Of a stretch of 64,000 bases of DNA, positions 43,380 through 56,576 are shown piece by piece. This DNA comes from Porticoccaceae bacterium (lineage in GTDB: Bacteria > Pseudomonadota > Gammaproteobacteria > Pseudomonadales > Porticoccaceae): NCBI GenBank assembly GCA_029252555.1, contig JAQXBF010000037.1, positions 19,123-83,122 on the forward strand, in the 5' to 3' direction. The notes beneath the pieces were generated by a model that was not told the origin of the DNA, made no database searches, and saw only the letters and a list, made by a program, of their open reading frames with translations. A program made the translations under genes and the position numbers. Each line of letters opens with the position of its first letter. Positions within the stretch are counted from its first letter, which is position 1.

Positions 43380-45469
43380 GTGCAGATTTTCTTCTCGAGC
43401 TGGGTACCGAAGAGCTGCCACCCAAGGCTCTGTTGGCGCTGTCTGAAGCTTTTACCGCCGGGATTATCGATGGCTTTGAAGCCGAGAATTTAAGTTTTGG
43501 TGGGGCAACGGCTTACGCTGCCCCGCGTCGTTTGGCTCTGGTGATCAAAGCTTTAGATACCCAGGCACCCAACGCAGAGGTTGTGGCTTGGGGCCCACCC
43601 GTTAAAGTTGCCTTCGATGCAGAGGGACAGCCAACAAGGGCCGCTGAAGCCTTTGCTAATAAAAATGGTATCGCTGTCACCGATTTAAATAATCATATCG
43701 ATAATGACGGCCAACAGGACAAGCTTTGTGTACGACGCACCGAGACTGGCGCCCTTACGCGGAGCCTTTTAGCTGATGTTATCAATAGCGCCCTGGCTGC
43801 CCTGCCCATTCCCAAGCGAATGCGCTGGGGTAGCAGCAAAGAAGAATTTATTCGCCCTGTGCAATGGGCGGTGTTGCTGTTTGACGGCCAGGTCTGTAAG
43901 GAAAAACTTTTAGGTATTACCTCTGGCAATACCAGCCGCGGGCATCGCTTCCATAGTGCCGGCGATATTGTTATCAAATCCCCTGATTCCTATGTTGAAC
44001 AGTTACATCAAGCCTATGTGATTGCTGACTTTGCCAAGCGTAGGGACATTATTCGCACCGGTGTTGAAAAGCTAGCTACAGAATTAAAGGGTACTGCAGT
44101 GATTGATGAAGACCTGCTTAATGAGGTCAGTGCGCTTAATGAATGGCCCGTGCCCCTAATGGGCCGGTTTGATGAGCATTTTCTGGAAGTGCCATCGCAG
44201 GCACTGATCTCATCAATGAAGGAGCATCAGAAATATTTCCATGTGGTGGGCCCTGACAATAAGCTAATGTCTGCATTTATTACAGTGGCAAATATTGAAA
44301 GCAAAGACCCTGGACAAGTAATAAATGGTAACGAACGGGTGATACGCCCTCGACTTGCCGATGCCGCGTTCTTCTACACTAACGATAAGAAGAGCTCTTT
44401 GGAAAGCCGCCGAGAGTCACTTAAGCAAGTGGTATTTCAAGTTGTGCTTGGCTCTGTCTATGACAAAACGGAGCGAGTCGCCGCATTGGCCGAAACACTG
44501 GCAAGCTACACTGGTGCCGATACTGCTTACGCACGCCGCGCCGCGAAGTTGAGTAAATCTGACTTGGTGACCGATATGGTTGGTGAGTTTGATGATCTGC
44601 AAGGCACCATGGGTCGCGACTATGCTCTTAATGATGGCGAGCCAGCAGAAGTGGCAGAGGCGCTTTTCGAGCAGTACCTCCCTCGCTTTGCCGGTGATGC
44701 CATTCCAAGCACCGCAGCTGGAGCCACTCTGGCTCTAGCGGATCGTCTTGATAGCTTGGTGGGCATATTTAGTATTGGCCAACAGCCTTCTGGTTCCAGA
44801 GATCCATTTGCATTGCGTCGCGCCAGCCTTGGTGTATTGCGCATTATTATTGAGCGCAATATTGACCTTGATTTAACCGTAGCAATCAGTAGTGCTGCCA
44901 ACCAGTTTAGTACCCTGAGTGATGAAAAGCTGTCGCACTCTGAGTTGTGTGAGCAAGTGCTTACTTATATTTTAGAGCGTTTTAAAACTTGGTATAAAGA
45001 AGAAAACATCAGCACAGAGGTGTTTGCTGCCGTCTCATCTTTAGATCTGTCGAACCCGCTGGATATTAATGCCAGGGTGCAGGCAGTTAATCAGTTTTCT
45101 CTGTTGCCAGAGGCAGTCGCTCTGGCCACAGCGAATAAGCGGGTATCCAATATTCTCGCCAAGCAGCTAGGGGATAAAGCACCAGTTGCTATTAATACTG
45201 AGCTGCTTAAAGACAGTGCCGAGCAAACTTTGGCTGCCGAGATACAAAGACTCAGCGACGAGGTTGCACCATTATTTGAGCAGCGGGATTATAACGCTGT
45301 GCTAACCAAACTTGCCCTTCTACGTGAGCCGGTGGATTCATTCTTTGATGATGTCATGGTCATGGCTGAAGATGTTGCCATACGGGATAATCGCCTGGCT
45401 TTGCTACACAGTCTCCGTGAGCTGTTTATCAATGTGGCAGATATTTCTCAGCTGGCACCAGCGAAGTAA
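43376..45469 (+). CDS. glyS: Glycyl-tRNA synthetase beta subunit GlyS
   Basis: GlyS binds tRNA for the tetrameric glycyl-tRNA synthetase. The 697-residue product has the typical [14 protein letters not shown] start, the [19 protein letters not shown] segment and [17 protein letters not shown]. It is coupled to glyQ by the GTGA overlap. Confidence 0.97.
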   Translation: MSADFLLELGTEELPPKALLALSEAFTAGIIDGFEAENLSFGGATAYAAPRRLALVIKALDTQAPNAEVVAWGPPVKVAFDAEGQPTRAAEAFANKNGIAVTDLNNHIDNDGQQDKLCVRRTETGALTRSLLADVINSALAALPIPKRMRWGSSKEEFIRPVQWAVLLFDGQVCKEKLLGITSGNTSRGHRFHSAGDIVIKSPDSYVEQLHQAYVIADFAKRRDIIRTGVEKLATELKGTAVIDEDLLNEVSALNEWPVPLMGRFDEHFLEVPSQALISSMKEHQKYFHVVGPDNKLMSAFITVANIESKDPGQVINGNERVIRPRLADAAFFYTNDKKSSLESRRESLKQVVFQVVLGSVYDKTERVAALAETLASYTGADTAYARRAAKLSKSDLVTDMVGEFDDLQGTMGRDYALNDGEPAEVAEALFEQYLPRFAGDAIPSTAAGATLALADRLDSLVGIFSIGQQPSGSRDPFALRRASLGVLRIIIERNIDLDLTVAISSAANQFSTLSDEKLSHSELCEQVLTYILERFKTWYKEENISTEVFAAVSSLDLSNPLDINARVQAVNQFSLLPEAVALATANKRVSNILAKQLGDKAPVAINTELLKDSAEQTLAAEIQRLSDEVAPLFEQRDYNAVLTKLALLREPVDSFFDDVMVMAEDVAIRDNRLALLHSLRELFINVADISQLAPAK

Positions 45470-45512
45470 TTAACAGTGGTTGTAAAAAACCGCTTAAACC
45501 ATTTAGCTTGAA

Positions 45513-46241
45513 GTGGGTAGTCTGAAGATGGAATTGGTAAGACTGTTGTGGTGGGCTTTGCGGTCTGCAATCTTCTATGTTGGCTTTTTGTGCCTGGTCA
45601 TACTGATGAGCGCAGTGGCCTGCCTGCTGTTCTTTTTGCCATTTGCCAACCTCCAGCGCATTGCTACCACAGGCAATCACCTGTCTATGGGGTGGCTTAG
45701 GCTCACCTGCAATATCAAAATCGTTGTCAGCGGCAACGAGAATATCCCCAAGGGCCCCTGCCTGATACTCAGCAATCACCAGAGCACCTGGGAAACGTTT
45801 TATTTGCAGTGGTACTTTCAACCGGCTAGCGTTATTTTAAAGCATGGGTTGATGTGGGTGCCGCTGTTCGGTTGGGCACTGGCACTGATGCAGCCCATTG
45901 CAATAAAGCGCTCTAGGCCAGCAAAGGCCATTCGATTTGTTTTAAAGCAGGGCGCAAGGCGGCTGGCCGCTGGCAATAATATTGTTATTTACCCAGAAGG
46001 AACCCGAGTAGGAGTCGATGGCCTAGGAGAGTTTAAGACTAGCGGCGCGGCTCTGGCTAAAAAGGCTGGTGTGCCCATAGTGCCCGTGGCCCATAATGCG
46101 GGGCATCATTGGGCAAGGGATAGCTTTATCAAGAAGCCTGGCACCATCCATATGCAAATTGGTCCAGCCATTGGCACTGACGCTAAGGACCCAAGGGAAC
46201 TGACAGCCCAGGCACGAGACTGGATAGAGAACGCACTGTAA
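45513..46241 (+). CDS. plsC: 1-acyl-sn-glycerol-3-phosphate acyltransferase (PlsC family)
   Basis: The enzyme adds the second acyl chain to make phosphatidic acid. The 242-residue product has a membrane segment near residues 15-40, the catalytic motif as NHQSTWE (Glu in place of the usual Asp), and the YPEGTR box. GTG 45513 or ATG 45528 could be the start; neither has a strong ribosome site. Pseudomonas carries a similar gene between glyS and gyrB, together with gmhB, which is missing here. Confidence 0.85.
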   Translation: MGSLKMELVRLLWWALRSAIFYVGFLCLVILMSAVACLLFFLPFANLQRIATTGNHLSMGWLRLTCNIKIVVSGNENIPKGPCLILSNHQSTWETFYLQWYFQPASVILKHGLMWVPLFGWALALMQPIAIKRSRPAKAIRFVLKQGARRLAAGNNIVIYPEGTRVGVDGLGEFKTSGAALAKKAGVPIVPVAHNAGHHWARDSFIKKPGTIHMQIGPAIGTDAKDPRELTAQARDWIENAL

Positions 46242-46320
46242 CTGCCAACCTGCGCACAAAATGCCTTATTTCATGGGGATACAATCCGGCTCATTACCGC
46301 TACTAACAGGATGTAAGTCA

Positions 46321-46449
46321 ATGGGTAGTCAAAAGAAAACCAAGCGCCCCTCCCCAATCGAGAAACGCATGAAAAACCGCCGAGTGATTGTCGATCGTAG
46401 AGAAGAAGTGTGCGTTGAGCCCTTGGCAGAGAATCGCCGCCAAAATTGA
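46321..46449 (+). CDS. Small basic hypothetical protein
   Basis: A 42-residue, Arg/Lys-rich product (SQKKTKRPSPIEKRMKNRR, then VIVDRREE) begins at an ATG preceded by AGGA nine bases upstream. It lies between plsC and gyrB. I do not recognise it, and an open frame this short could be spurious. Confidence 0.35.
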   Translation: MGSQKKTKRPSPIEKRMKNRRVIVDRREEVCVEPLAENRRQN

Positions 46450-46482
46450 GGGCGACGAAGCACCGATAGAGATATAGGGAAA

Positions 46483-46508
46483 CCTATTGAGTAGCTTAAC
46501 CCAATAGG
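46483..46508. terminator. Possible terminator between plsC side and gyrB
   Basis: A 7-base inverted repeat CCTATTG / CAATAGG with a 12-base loop lies just past the gyrB stop, followed on the plus strand by a short T-rich tract. It is a modest hairpin. Confidence 0.35.
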
Positions 46509-46519
46509 AAATTTTTATT

Positions 46520-48940
<2,421 letters not shown>

Positions 48941-48955
48941 TCACTTTCCCGTTAT

Positions 48956-50044
48956 TCAACCTTCTGAAGCGACACCATGTTCCATGTGGAACATCTGATA
49001 CGCCATCCCATCCACCAGCAATTCAAAATCTTTCTTATCTACACCAGTTATAAAGTACTGGCAATCCAGCCCATTAAGACAGGCTACAACCTGCGCCCTA
49101 TGCTCGTAATCTAACTCTGCCGGCAAATCATCCAGCAGGAACAAACACGACTGCCCCGACCTATTGCGATAATGAGTAGCCTGGGCAAGTTTTAGTGCAT
49201 AAACCAGAAGCTTTGTCTGGCCTCTGGATAAAACCTCGGCCGCTGCAACTCCATCAACCTTAATTCGGATATCCGCTTTATGGGCGCCGTGGTTAGTTGT
49301 ACTCAGCGACATATCTCTTTTTAGGTCCGCCTCAAAAACAGCTGCGAGCCCTTGGTTTTCTGCCCAACCCTGGTAGTACTCAAGCTCCACAGAGCCAAGA
49401 CCATCAAAGGACGCAGATACCTCTCTTACTATTACCGCTAGCTCTGTTAAATACTGCCTGCGGTACTCAGTTACCTGCTCACTTAAAGGAAGTAATTCTG
49501 CAGTCCAGACACGCAATAAATCCCCTTCTATTCTACCATGCCGGAGTAATTGATTGCGCTGTTTTAACGCTTTTTGAAAGCGTCGCCAAAGATTTGTGTA
49601 GGTATGTTCCACGTGGAACACACCCCAATCCAAAAACTGCCTTCTTTGCAGCGGGCCTCCCTCAAGCAATGTGAAGCTATGGGCGTCAATTAGCTGAAGA
49701 GGCAGTTCTTCTACCAACTGAACCGCAGACTGCAGAGACTTGCCATCAAACCGCGCTTCAAACTTACCCTGAGCTGTCCGCTTAATGCCCAGTTGGTGGC
49801 TACTCTTAGACTTTTGGCGCTCAATACGAGCAGACACAACCAGCTCATCACTCTGGTTATTAACCACAACCCGCAGATCTCTGTGCTTGAAGGAGCGGCC
49901 ACGGCCGAGGAGATAAATTGCTTCTAGTAGGCTGGTTTTGCCGCTCCCGTTGGCGCCATAAATAACGTTAGCTTTGGGGTGGCAGTCGATCTGGACGCTC
50001 ACAAGGTTTCTTACTTGTAAAATATCCAGCCGAGAGAGGTGCAT
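48956..50044 (-). CDS. recF: DNA replication and repair protein RecF
   Basis: RecF is an SMC-like ATPase of gap repair. The 362-residue product has Walker A YGANGSGKTSLLEAI, the ABC-type signature LSRGQTKLLVYALKLAQ and Walker B CLFLLDDLPAELD. Two parS-like palindromes lie in its coding sequence. It is 47 bases after dnaN. Confidence 0.96.
   Translation of the reverse strand: MHLSRLDILQVRNLVSVQIDCHPKANVIYGANGSGKTSLLEAIYLLGRGRSFKHRDLRVVVNNQSDELVVSARIERQKSKSSHQLGIKRTAQGKFEARFDGKSLQSAVQLVEELPLQLIDAHSFTLLEGGPLQRRQFLDWGVFHVEHTYTNLWRRFQKALKQRNQLLRHGRIEGDLLRVWTAELLPLSEQVTEYRRQYLTELAVIVREVSASFDGLGSVELEYYQGWAENQGLAAVFEADLKRDMSLSTTNHGAHKADIRIKVDGVAAAEVLSRGQTKLLVYALKLAQATHYRNRSGQSCLFLLDDLPAELDYEHRAQVVACLNGLDCQYFITGVDKKDFELLVDGMAYQMFHMEHGVASEG
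48978..48993. promoter_or_regulatory. parS-like ParB binding site, one mismatch
   Basis: TGTTCCATGTGGAACA matches the parS palindrome TGTTCCACGTGGAACA at 15 of 16 bases. It lies within the 3' end of recF. Confidence 0.55.
49605..49620. promoter_or_regulatory. parS site, perfect 16-base palindrome
   Basis: TGTTCCACGTGGAACA is a perfect palindrome of the parS form known from pseudomonads, inside recF. The parA-parB genes are about 11 kb away at 60234-61961, so a chromosome-partition role is expected. Confidence 0.85.
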
Positions 50045-50091
50045 AAAAGATGATTACTTTAGAGAATGGACTGGCTCTAGGCTAGCCAACA

Positions 50092-51189
50092 TTACAGCCG
50101 CATTGGCATAACAACATAGACTGCAGCACCATCAGCCGCATCCTCAACAAGAGCACTGCTATTGGAGTCTGACAGGGTAAATCTGATCTCTGTACCCTTG
50201 AGAACATTCAACACATCCAACAAATAGCTAACATTGAAACCAATCTCCAGATCACTACCCCCATAATTCACAGTGACCTCTTCTTCGGCTTCCTCTTGCT
50301 CTGGGTTATTGGCAACCATTTTAATCGCCCCATTGGACAACAAGATACGCACCCCGCGATACTTTTCATTAGAAAGAATCGCCGTGCGCCCAAAGGCCTG
50401 CTTAAGCTCGGCCCGGTCACCAACAACCTGCTTATCGCCACCCTTAGGTAACACACGATCGTAATCAGGATAGGCGCCATCAACCAGCTTCGAGGTGAAG
50501 CAATAGTCTGTGCCAGTAATGCGGATATGGTTAGCTCCCATAGAAACCTGAACGGCCTTATCCCCTAACAGGCGAGACAGCTCCATAATACCTTTGCGAG
50601 GCAGAATGGCAGTGATTGTGCCTTCAACCTGAACCTCGCACTCGCCATCACACAGGGCCATACGGTGGCCATCTGTAGCCACTGCGCGCAGTTTGTTCGT
50701 GGAAACCTCCCACAGCATACCGTTAAGGTAATATCTAACGTCCTGCTGGGCCATGGCGAATGATGTCGCTTCGATCAGGCCTTTAAGCATGCTGGCCTGA
50801 ACGGAAAACTCAATGCTCTTCTCACCCTCATCTACTGACGGGAACTCATTGGCGGGCAAAGTAGCCAAAGTAAACTTACTGCGCCCGCTTTTTAGCTGGG
50901 CCTTACCATCGCTGCTAGAGAAATCCACCTGAGCACCCTCTGGCAGAGAGCGGCAAATATCGAGAAACTTGCGCGCCGAAACAGTCACCTCACCACCTTC
51001 CTCCGCAGACCCAACCTCTGTAGACCCCACAATCTCGACTTCGAGGTCTGTGCCGGTCAAAGACAATCGATTGTCCTGGAGGCTCAAGAGAACATTAGAC
51101 AGAATAGGTAAGGTTTGGCGGCGCTCTACGACACCAACAACAAGCTGTAGTGGGTTTAGTAATGCTTCACGAGAAAGGCTAAATTTCAT
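50092..51189 (-). CDS. dnaN: DNA polymerase III sliding clamp (beta subunit)
   Basis: DnaN is the replication clamp. The 365-residue product starts MKFSLSREALLNPLQLVVGV and ends with the family's YVVMPMRL, which forms part of the protein-binding pocket. The NPEQEEAEEEV segment and three clamp repeats are present. It lies 47 bases after dnaA. Confidence 0.98.
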   Translation of the reverse strand: MKFSLSREALLNPLQLVVGVVERRQTLPILSNVLLSLQDNRLSLTGTDLEVEIVGSTEVGSAEEGGEVTVSARKFLDICRSLPEGAQVDFSSSDGKAQLKSGRSKFTLATLPANEFPSVDEGEKSIEFSVQASMLKGLIEATSFAMAQQDVRYYLNGMLWEVSTNKLRAVATDGHRMALCDGECEVQVEGTITAILPRKGIMELSRLLGDKAVQVSMGANHIRITGTDYCFTSKLVDGAYPDYDRVLPKGGDKQVVGDRAELKQAFGRTAILSNEKYRGVRILLSNGAIKMVANNPEQEEAEEEVTVNYGGSDLEIGFNVSYLLDVLNVLKGTEIRFTLSDSNSSALVEDAADGAAVYVVMPMRL

Positions 51190-51236
51190 GGTAACTTGTA
51201 TGCTCCAACAATCTAGGAATAGTTAAATATCGTTAA

Positions 51237-52748
51237 TTAGGTGGAGAGGGTTCTATAGAGGTTCTTGAGATCCCGCTGCACTTCCCGATCAATCGTCTCC
51301 AGCTCTTTCACCTTGCGGCAGGCATGTAAGACAGTGGTATGATCTCGACCTCCAAAAGACTCGCCAATTTCCGGCAAACTATGGTTAGTCAGCTCCTTGG
51401 CAATCGACATAGCCACTTGCCTCGGTCGAGCGACAGAACGGCTGCGACGCTTTGAAAGCAAATCAGACATTTTCAGCTTGTAGTAGTCGGCCACCACCCT
51501 CTGAATGTTGTCTATGGTAACTAGCTTATCTTGCAGTGCCAACAGATCTTTGAGGGATTCTCGAATTAAATCTATATCGATTGCCCTGCCGGTAAACTGG
51601 GCATGGGCCATGACCCTTTTCAACGCCCCTTCCAGCTCTCGCACATTCGATCGAATTCGCTGAGCAATAAAAAATGCCGCATCCTTTGAAAGAGCCATAC
51701 CAACCTGCTCGGCCTTATTAATCAGAATCGCCGCACGGGTTTCTAGCTCCGGAGGTTCCACAGCCACCGTGAGGCCCCAGCCAAATCGAGATTTCAAACG
51801 CTCCTCAACACCATCAATCTCTTTGGGGTATCTATCGCAGGTTAAAATCATCTGTTGGCCGCCCTCCAGCAAAGCATTGTAGGTGTGGAAAAACTCTTCC
51901 TGAGAGCGCTCCTTGCCGGCAAAGAACTGAATATCATCAATTAACAGTGCATCAACCGAACGGTAGAAACGCTTAAATTCGTCAATCGCCTTTAGCTGCA
52001 GAGCCTTAACCATATCTGCAACAAAGCGCTCAGAGTGCAGATAAACAATCTTTGCATCTGGCTTTTTCGCTTTCAACGCATTGCCTACAGCATGCATCAG
52101 GTGGGTTTTACCCAGGCCAACACCGCCATAGATAAACAGTGGGTTATAAGAGCCACCAGGGTTCTCAGCCACCTGTTGAGCGGCAGCAAAAGCCAACTGG
52201 TTGGACTTACCCTCAACAAAGCTATCAAAGGTGAAATTATTATTGAGATTGGTCTTGAGGCTGCTCTCAGCTGCAGACTGAATAATCGCTGGGGCATCAA
52301 CAATAATCCTTGAACTATTAGCTCCATTGTTGGCCACTGCGATATCCGGCTTATCAAAGCTTGTGCGCTCGGCAAACTGGGAGCCCTGATCCTCGGACCC
52401 TTGAATAGCCACGGTCTGAACAGTCGTAGTTTCAAAGCTAGCAGGCTGGTTGTTTTGGAATTGAGCTTGGCGCGATGGCTTAGCGACAACCCCCAGAGAA
52501 ATGGAGCGGCCACCAAGCTGGCTAAAGAGCTCTTCGATACGGGAGAAGAATTTATTTTTGACCCAGTCTTCAATAAAGCGGTTTGGAGCCATTAACTGAA
52601 ATGCTGCCTGGCCATTAACACTGTCAGGCACCGGTTCAATGGTTAGCGGTCTAATCCAGGTATTATATTGCTGCTCAGGCAACTCTTCTCTGAGTTGACT
52701 CTGGCACTGTAACCAAACCGTTTCTGGCACATCAAACCCCATTATCAC
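51237..52748 (-). CDS. dnaA: Chromosomal replication initiator DnaA
   Basis: DnaA opens the origin. The 503-residue product has domain I ([21 protein letters not shown]), a variable linker to about residue 165, the AAA+ domain with [15 protein letters not shown], and Walker [14 protein letters not shown]. The DNA-binding domain IV contains the signature [17 protein letters not shown] DnaA box and a TATAGA minus-10-like element upstream suggest autoregulation. Confidence 0.99.
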   Translation of the reverse strand: MIMGFDVPETVWLQCQSQLREELPEQQYNTWIRPLTIEPVPDSVNGQAAFQLMAPNRFIEDWVKNKFFSRIEELFSQLGGRSISLGVVAKPSRQAQFQNNQPASFETTTVQTVAIQGSEDQGSQFAERTSFDKPDIAVANNGANSSRIIVDAPAIIQSAAESSLKTNLNNNFTFDSFVEGKSNQLAFAAAQQVAENPGGSYNPLFIYGGVGLGKTHLMHAVGNALKAKKPDAKIVYLHSERFVADMVKALQLKAIDEFKRFYRSVDALLIDDIQFFAGKERSQEEFFHTYNALLEGGQQMILTCDRYPKEIDGVEERLKSRFGWGLTVAVEPPELETRAAILINKAEQVGMALSKDAAFFIAQRIRSNVRELEGALKRVMAHAQFTGRAIDIDLIRESLKDLLALQDKLVTIDNIQRVVADYYKLKMSDLLSKRRSRSVARPRQVAMSIAKELTNHSLPEIGESFGGRDHTTVLHACRKVKELETIDREVQRDLKNLYRTLST

Positions 52749-53154
52749 AACCTTAAATGTCCCGCGTGATTGAACCGAAAATAAAGTCTCGTTCGCCCCT
52801 CAAAAAAGAATGGCAATCCACTCCATTTAACCGAAAAACCCCAAACTAATTGTTATCGTTATTGTTTTAACTATTCAGGAGAATTCTATACCCTGCATTC
52901 GTGATTATCCACACCTTAGAAAACCATCAAAAATCAACCTAAATTAAAATATGTATATAAATCAGCATGTTAAATAAAAACAATGTTTTTTTTATCAACA
53001 GCGCGGAAAAATAAACTGCTTAATAAATAACCAATATTTGTGGATAACCTGTGTGTATACAGTATAAAACCAGTGTTTAACCAGCAATCTAGGCTTTAAG
53101 TAATAGTCTTACTGGAAAAGTAGATATCGAAAGTGACCAGTGCTATTTATATGG
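52749..53154. other. dnaA-mnmE gap: AT-rich origin candidate A with DnaA boxes
   Basis: This 406-base gap has two perfect DnaA boxes in opposite orientations: TTATCCACA at 52905-52913 and, on the minus strand, at 53039-53047. A weaker TTATCAACA lies at 52992-53000. Between them is a very AT-rich stretch (52921-52998). A minus-10-like TATAGA (minus strand, 52885-52890) lies next to the first box and could serve dnaA. The region could be oriC, part of an ancestral oriC, or only the dnaA control region. Confidence 0.55.
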
Positions 53155-54546
53155 TCACTTTCCAATACAAAAAGAAGAGAAGATACGCCCCAATAAATCG
53201 TCTGATGTAAATTGACCGGTAATTTCTGAGAGGTGATTTTGGGCCTGGCGAAGATCTTCGGCAAGTAATTCCCCTGCGCCTGCGCGCTCGAGCTGTCGAA
53301 TACCCACACAGACTAATTCCAATGCCTTAGACAATGCATCCAGATGGCGGAGGCGTGCAGAAAAGATACCCTCCGACTGCCCTTGGTAACCAGCTGCCTG
53401 TTGCAAATAAGCGGTTAACTCTGCAAAGCCAAGTTTTTCTTTTGCCGAAAGAGCAAAGGTCGCCTCACGGCCCTCCACCACTCCAGGTGCTAGGCCAATG
53501 CGATCTATTTTATTCAGTACCAATGTAATAGGCTGACGGGCATCGGGGTAGCGTGTAAAATACTCGGGCCAAATAGCCTTTAAGTCCGGCTCATCGGTCT
53601 CGGTAATATCGGCAACAAAAAGAATAAGGTCAGCTTTTTCAATTTCGTCCCAGGCGCGACGCACACCCTCTTGCTCGATCTCATCCTGGGTATCACGGAG
53701 CCCTGCTGTATCCACAATATTAAGAGGCAGGCCATCAAGAGTAATCTTTTCCCTCAGCACATCCCGGGTGGTTCCCGCAACTGAGGTAACAATTGCGGCT
53801 TCGCTACCGGCCAAGGCATTAAGTAAGCTAGACTTACCCGCATTGGGCTTTCCTGCCAGCACCAGTGTCATGCCATCACGCAGCAACGACCCCTGCTCAG
53901 CTCGTTGCAATATATCCCGAAGTTCTGATTCTAAATCATGCAAGCTAGTGTGCAGCTTTTCATCCGCTAGAAAATCTATCTCTTCCTCAGGAAAATCAAT
54001 CGCAGCTTCCACATAGATTCTCAGCTGAATCATTGTTTCAACCAAGCCATTCACCAGCAAAGAGAACTCTCCCTGCATGGATTTAACCGCTGATCGAGCA
54101 GCCTGATAAGAGGCAGCATCAATGAGATCAGCAATTGCCTCTGCCTGGGCAAGATCCATTTTGTCATTCAAGAAAGCTCTTTCGCTAAACTCCCCTGGCA
54201 TTGCCAGCCGAGCCCCAAGTTCGATACAGCGCTGCACCAGCCGATCCATCACCACCGCTCCACCATGACCCTGAAGCTCCAGCACTGTCTCCCCGGTAAA
54301 ACTATTAGGCCCTGTGAAGGACACCACCACACCTTCGTCTAAAACCTCTCCAGCGCCGCCCATAAACTGGCTGTAGGTCGCAAGTCTTGGCTTCAGAGCT
54401 CTCCCCTCACCCAAAATACCATTCACAAATACAGACAGGTCCCCTCCGGAAAGCCGAACAATACCGACACCACCACGGCCAGGTGCCGTTGCCACGGCGA
54501 CAATACTGTCTCTATTATTAATTAGGGGGCTAGGTTTAGATGTCAT
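53155..54546 (-). CDS. mnmE: tRNA modification GTPase MnmE
   Basis: MnmE, with MnmG, modifies the wobble uridine of certain tRNAs. The 463-residue product has the N-terminal [21 protein letters not shown] folate-binding start, G-domain motifs [28 protein letters not shown] and NKID, and ends in the catalytic FCIGK. It lies upstream of dnaA in the same direction, opposite to the common order. A terminator separates it from yidC. Confidence 0.97.
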   Translation of the reverse strand: MTSKPSPLINNRDSIVAVATAPGRGGVGIVRLSGGDLSVFVNGILGEGRALKPRLATYSQFMGGAGEVLDEGVVVSFTGPNSFTGETVLELQGHGGAVVMDRLVQRCIELGARLAMPGEFSERAFLNDKMDLAQAEAIADLIDAASYQAARSAVKSMQGEFSLLVNGLVETMIQLRIYVEAAIDFPEEEIDFLADEKLHTSLHDLESELRDILQRAEQGSLLRDGMTLVLAGKPNAGKSSLLNALAGSEAAIVTSVAGTTRDVLREKITLDGLPLNIVDTAGLRDTQDEIEQEGVRRAWDEIEKADLILFVADITETDEPDLKAIWPEYFTRYPDARQPITLVLNKIDRIGLAPGVVEGREATFALSAKEKLGFAELTAYLQQAAGYQGQSEGIFSARLRHLDALSKALELVCVGIRQLERAGAGELLAEDLRQAQNHLSEITGQFTSDDLLGRIFSSFCIGK

Positions 54547-54564
54547 GGAATCATTATGCCAGAG

Positions 54565-54591
54565 AAAAAAAGGCTCCGTTAGGAGCCTTTT
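54565..54591 (-). terminator. Rho-independent terminator between yidC and mnmE
   Basis: A GGCTCC / GGAGCC stem with a four-base loop, extended by A-T pairs, is followed on the minus strand by a run of seven T. It ends the rpmH-rnpA-yidD-yidC transcript, so mnmE must have its own promoter or rely on readthrough. Confidence 0.85.
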
Positions 54592-54603
54592 ACTGTACTG
54601 AAA

Positions 54604-56286
54604 TCAACTCTTTTTCGCGGCCTGTAGCTGCCGATTAACAAACCATTGCTGCGCCATAGACAGAAGATTGTTTATTGTCCAGTAGAGCACCAGACCCGCA
54701 GGGAAAATCATAAAGAAGAAGGTGAACATAATGGGCATTAACTGCATAACCCGTGCCTGCATGGGGTCCGTGGGCATTGGCTGCATTTTTTGCATTAGCA
54801 GCATACTGCCACCCATCACCAAAGGCAGAACGAAGAAGGGGTCTTTTGCTGAAAGATCCTGGATCCAAAATATCCAGGGTGAGTGACGAATCTCTACAGA
54901 CTCAAGTAATACCCAGTAAAGAGAGAGAAAAACCGGCATCTGTAGCAACATAGGGAAACAGCCACCCGCAGGGTTAACCTTCTCTTTCTTGTACAGGCCC
55001 ATCAACTCTTGAGACATTTTTTGACGATCGTCACCATAGAGCTCCTTCAAGCGAGTCATCTCTGGCTGCAAGTTGCGCATCTTAGCCATAGATTTAAGGC
55101 TAGTAGCGGATAAGGGGTAGAGTAAAATCTTGATAAATACAGTTAGTAGAATAATTGACCAGCCCCAGTTACCCAGTATGCCCTGAATAAACTGCAACGC
55201 AGCAAAAATGGGCTTTGCCAACATCCAAAGAAAACCATAATCAATGGTTAGATCCAAGTACTCAGCCAACTCGGCCAGCCTGCCCTGATCTTTTGGGCCC
55301 ACATAAAACTGAGCCCTATACTCACCGAAACCACCAGCGCCAACAGATAGGCGTTGGCCGGTAAAGCCCATTAAGTAAATATCTTGCCCTGACAGCTTGC
55401 GCAGGCTAAATGCATTTTTATCTTCACTTGGCGGAACCCATGCGCTGACAAAATAGTGCTGAACCATTGCTACCCAGCCACCATTGATTGACACCTTAAC
55501 CGACTCATCTTCCATATCATCGAAGTCGTACTTAGCGAAATTTTGATCTACCTCTCTCAGCGCAGCCCCAAGGTAAGGCATAACACCACCACTGGACTCT
55601 ATAAGTGGCTCCTGAGAATCTCTTTTAATTTGACCGTAAAAATTAGCCTGCCAAGGGTCGTAGGAGAGATTGTTAATCAGGTAGTGAACACCAATGCTGT
55701 AATCACCAGAGACAAATTCAAAACGCTTAACAATTTTGACCCCGTTTTGGTCCAGAGTAAGATCAACATATAAAGTCTCATCGGTCTCACCCATGCTGTA
55801 ACTACTCTGAGCAATAGCAAACTGCGGCCTGCCCTCTGCAGTATCAGTGCCATTCTGACCAATCAAACCACTCTGTGCCACATATTGGCTGTCTCTGGAC
55901 CTGTTTAATAATGTAAACGGCTCACCACCATCCTCAGGCATAGCTGTAAGGTGTTCTAATAATCGAACCTCAACAATATCTCCACCCAAAGTATCAATCG
56001 TTACTTCAAATACATCTGTTGTCACCACCACTAAACGCTCATTACTGGTAGCCACTACCTCAACGGGCGCCTCGTCCATCAGGACAGGCAGTTCAGCCGC
56101 AGAATCACTGGGCTGAGCTATAGGCAGCTCGCTAACCTCTGTTTCTGGCGCATTAGATGCTGTTGAAAAATCTACAGACGCACCAGCAACCTGAGCTTCA
56201 CCACCGTCAAACCGGTCCCATTGAATCAGTAACAGCCAAGCAACAACGCCAATGGCGAATAAATTTAGTATTTTCTGCCAATCCAT
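54604..56286 (-). CDS. yidC: Membrane protein insertase YidC
   Basis: YidC inserts proteins into the inner membrane, including FoF1 ATP synthase subunit c. The 560-residue product has an N-terminal membrane anchor, a large periplasmic domain (about 60-340), and the conserved five-helix insertase core. Core motifs include LQPEMTRLKELYGDDRQKM and GGCFPMLLQMPVFLSLYW. It follows yidD by eight bases. Confidence 0.98.
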   Translation of the reverse strand: MDWQKILNLFAIGVVAWLLLIQWDRFDGGEAQVAGASVDFSTASNAPETEVSELPIAQPSDSAAELPVLMDEAPVEVVATSNERLVVVTTDVFEVTIDTLGGDIVEVRLLEHLTAMPEDGGEPFTLLNRSRDSQYVAQSGLIGQNGTDTAEGRPQFAIAQSSYSMGETDETLYVDLTLDQNGVKIVKRFEFVSGDYSIGVHYLINNLSYDPWQANFYGQIKRDSQEPLIESSGGVMPYLGAALREVDQNFAKYDFDDMEDESVKVSINGGWVAMVQHYFVSAWVPPSEDKNAFSLRKLSGQDIYLMGFTGQRLSVGAGGFGEYRAQFYVGPKDQGRLAELAEYLDLTIDYGFLWMLAKPIFAALQFIQGILGNWGWSIILLTVFIKILLYPLSATSLKSMAKMRNLQPEMTRLKELYGDDRQKMSQELMGLYKKEKVNPAGGCFPMLLQMPVFLSLYWVLLESVEIRHSPWIFWIQDLSAKDPFFVLPLVMGGSMLLMQKMQPMPTDPMQARVMQLMPIMFTFFFMIFPAGLVLYWTINNLLSMAQQWFVNRQLQAAKKS

Positions 56287-56294
56287 ACTGTTTA

Positions 56295-56576
56295 TTACTC
56301 TGAGTGATTAGTAGTGCAGGTGACTTCTTGTTCAGCATTATTCTGCTCAACCACAGGATCATAGCCACCAGGGTGAAAAGGGTGGCATTTTATAAGCCTT
56401 AACGCCGTCAAGTAACCCCCTTTGAAAAAACCATAGGTATTAAAAGCTTCTTCCGCATAAGCGGAACAGCTAGGGTGAAAACGGCAGCTATTGCCTAGAA
56501 ATGGGCTAATGGCAAACTGATACAACTTGATCAGGCCTACAGCGAGTCTACGCATCCTTATTATCCAAGCCTTCAA
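56295..56576 (-). CDS. yidD: Membrane protein insertion factor YidD
   Basis: YidD is a small membrane-associated protein linked to YidC function. The 93-residue product has an amphipathic N-terminus and the family motif YQFAISPFLGNSCRFHPSC, followed by SAYAEEAF and HPGGYDPV. It overlaps rnpA by 29 bases, a typical arrangement. Confidence 0.95.
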   Translation of the reverse strand: MKAWIIRMRRLAVGLIKLYQFAISPFLGNSCRFHPSCSAYAEEAFNTYGFFKGGYLTALRLIKCHPFHPGGYDPVVEQNNAEQEVTCTTNHSE

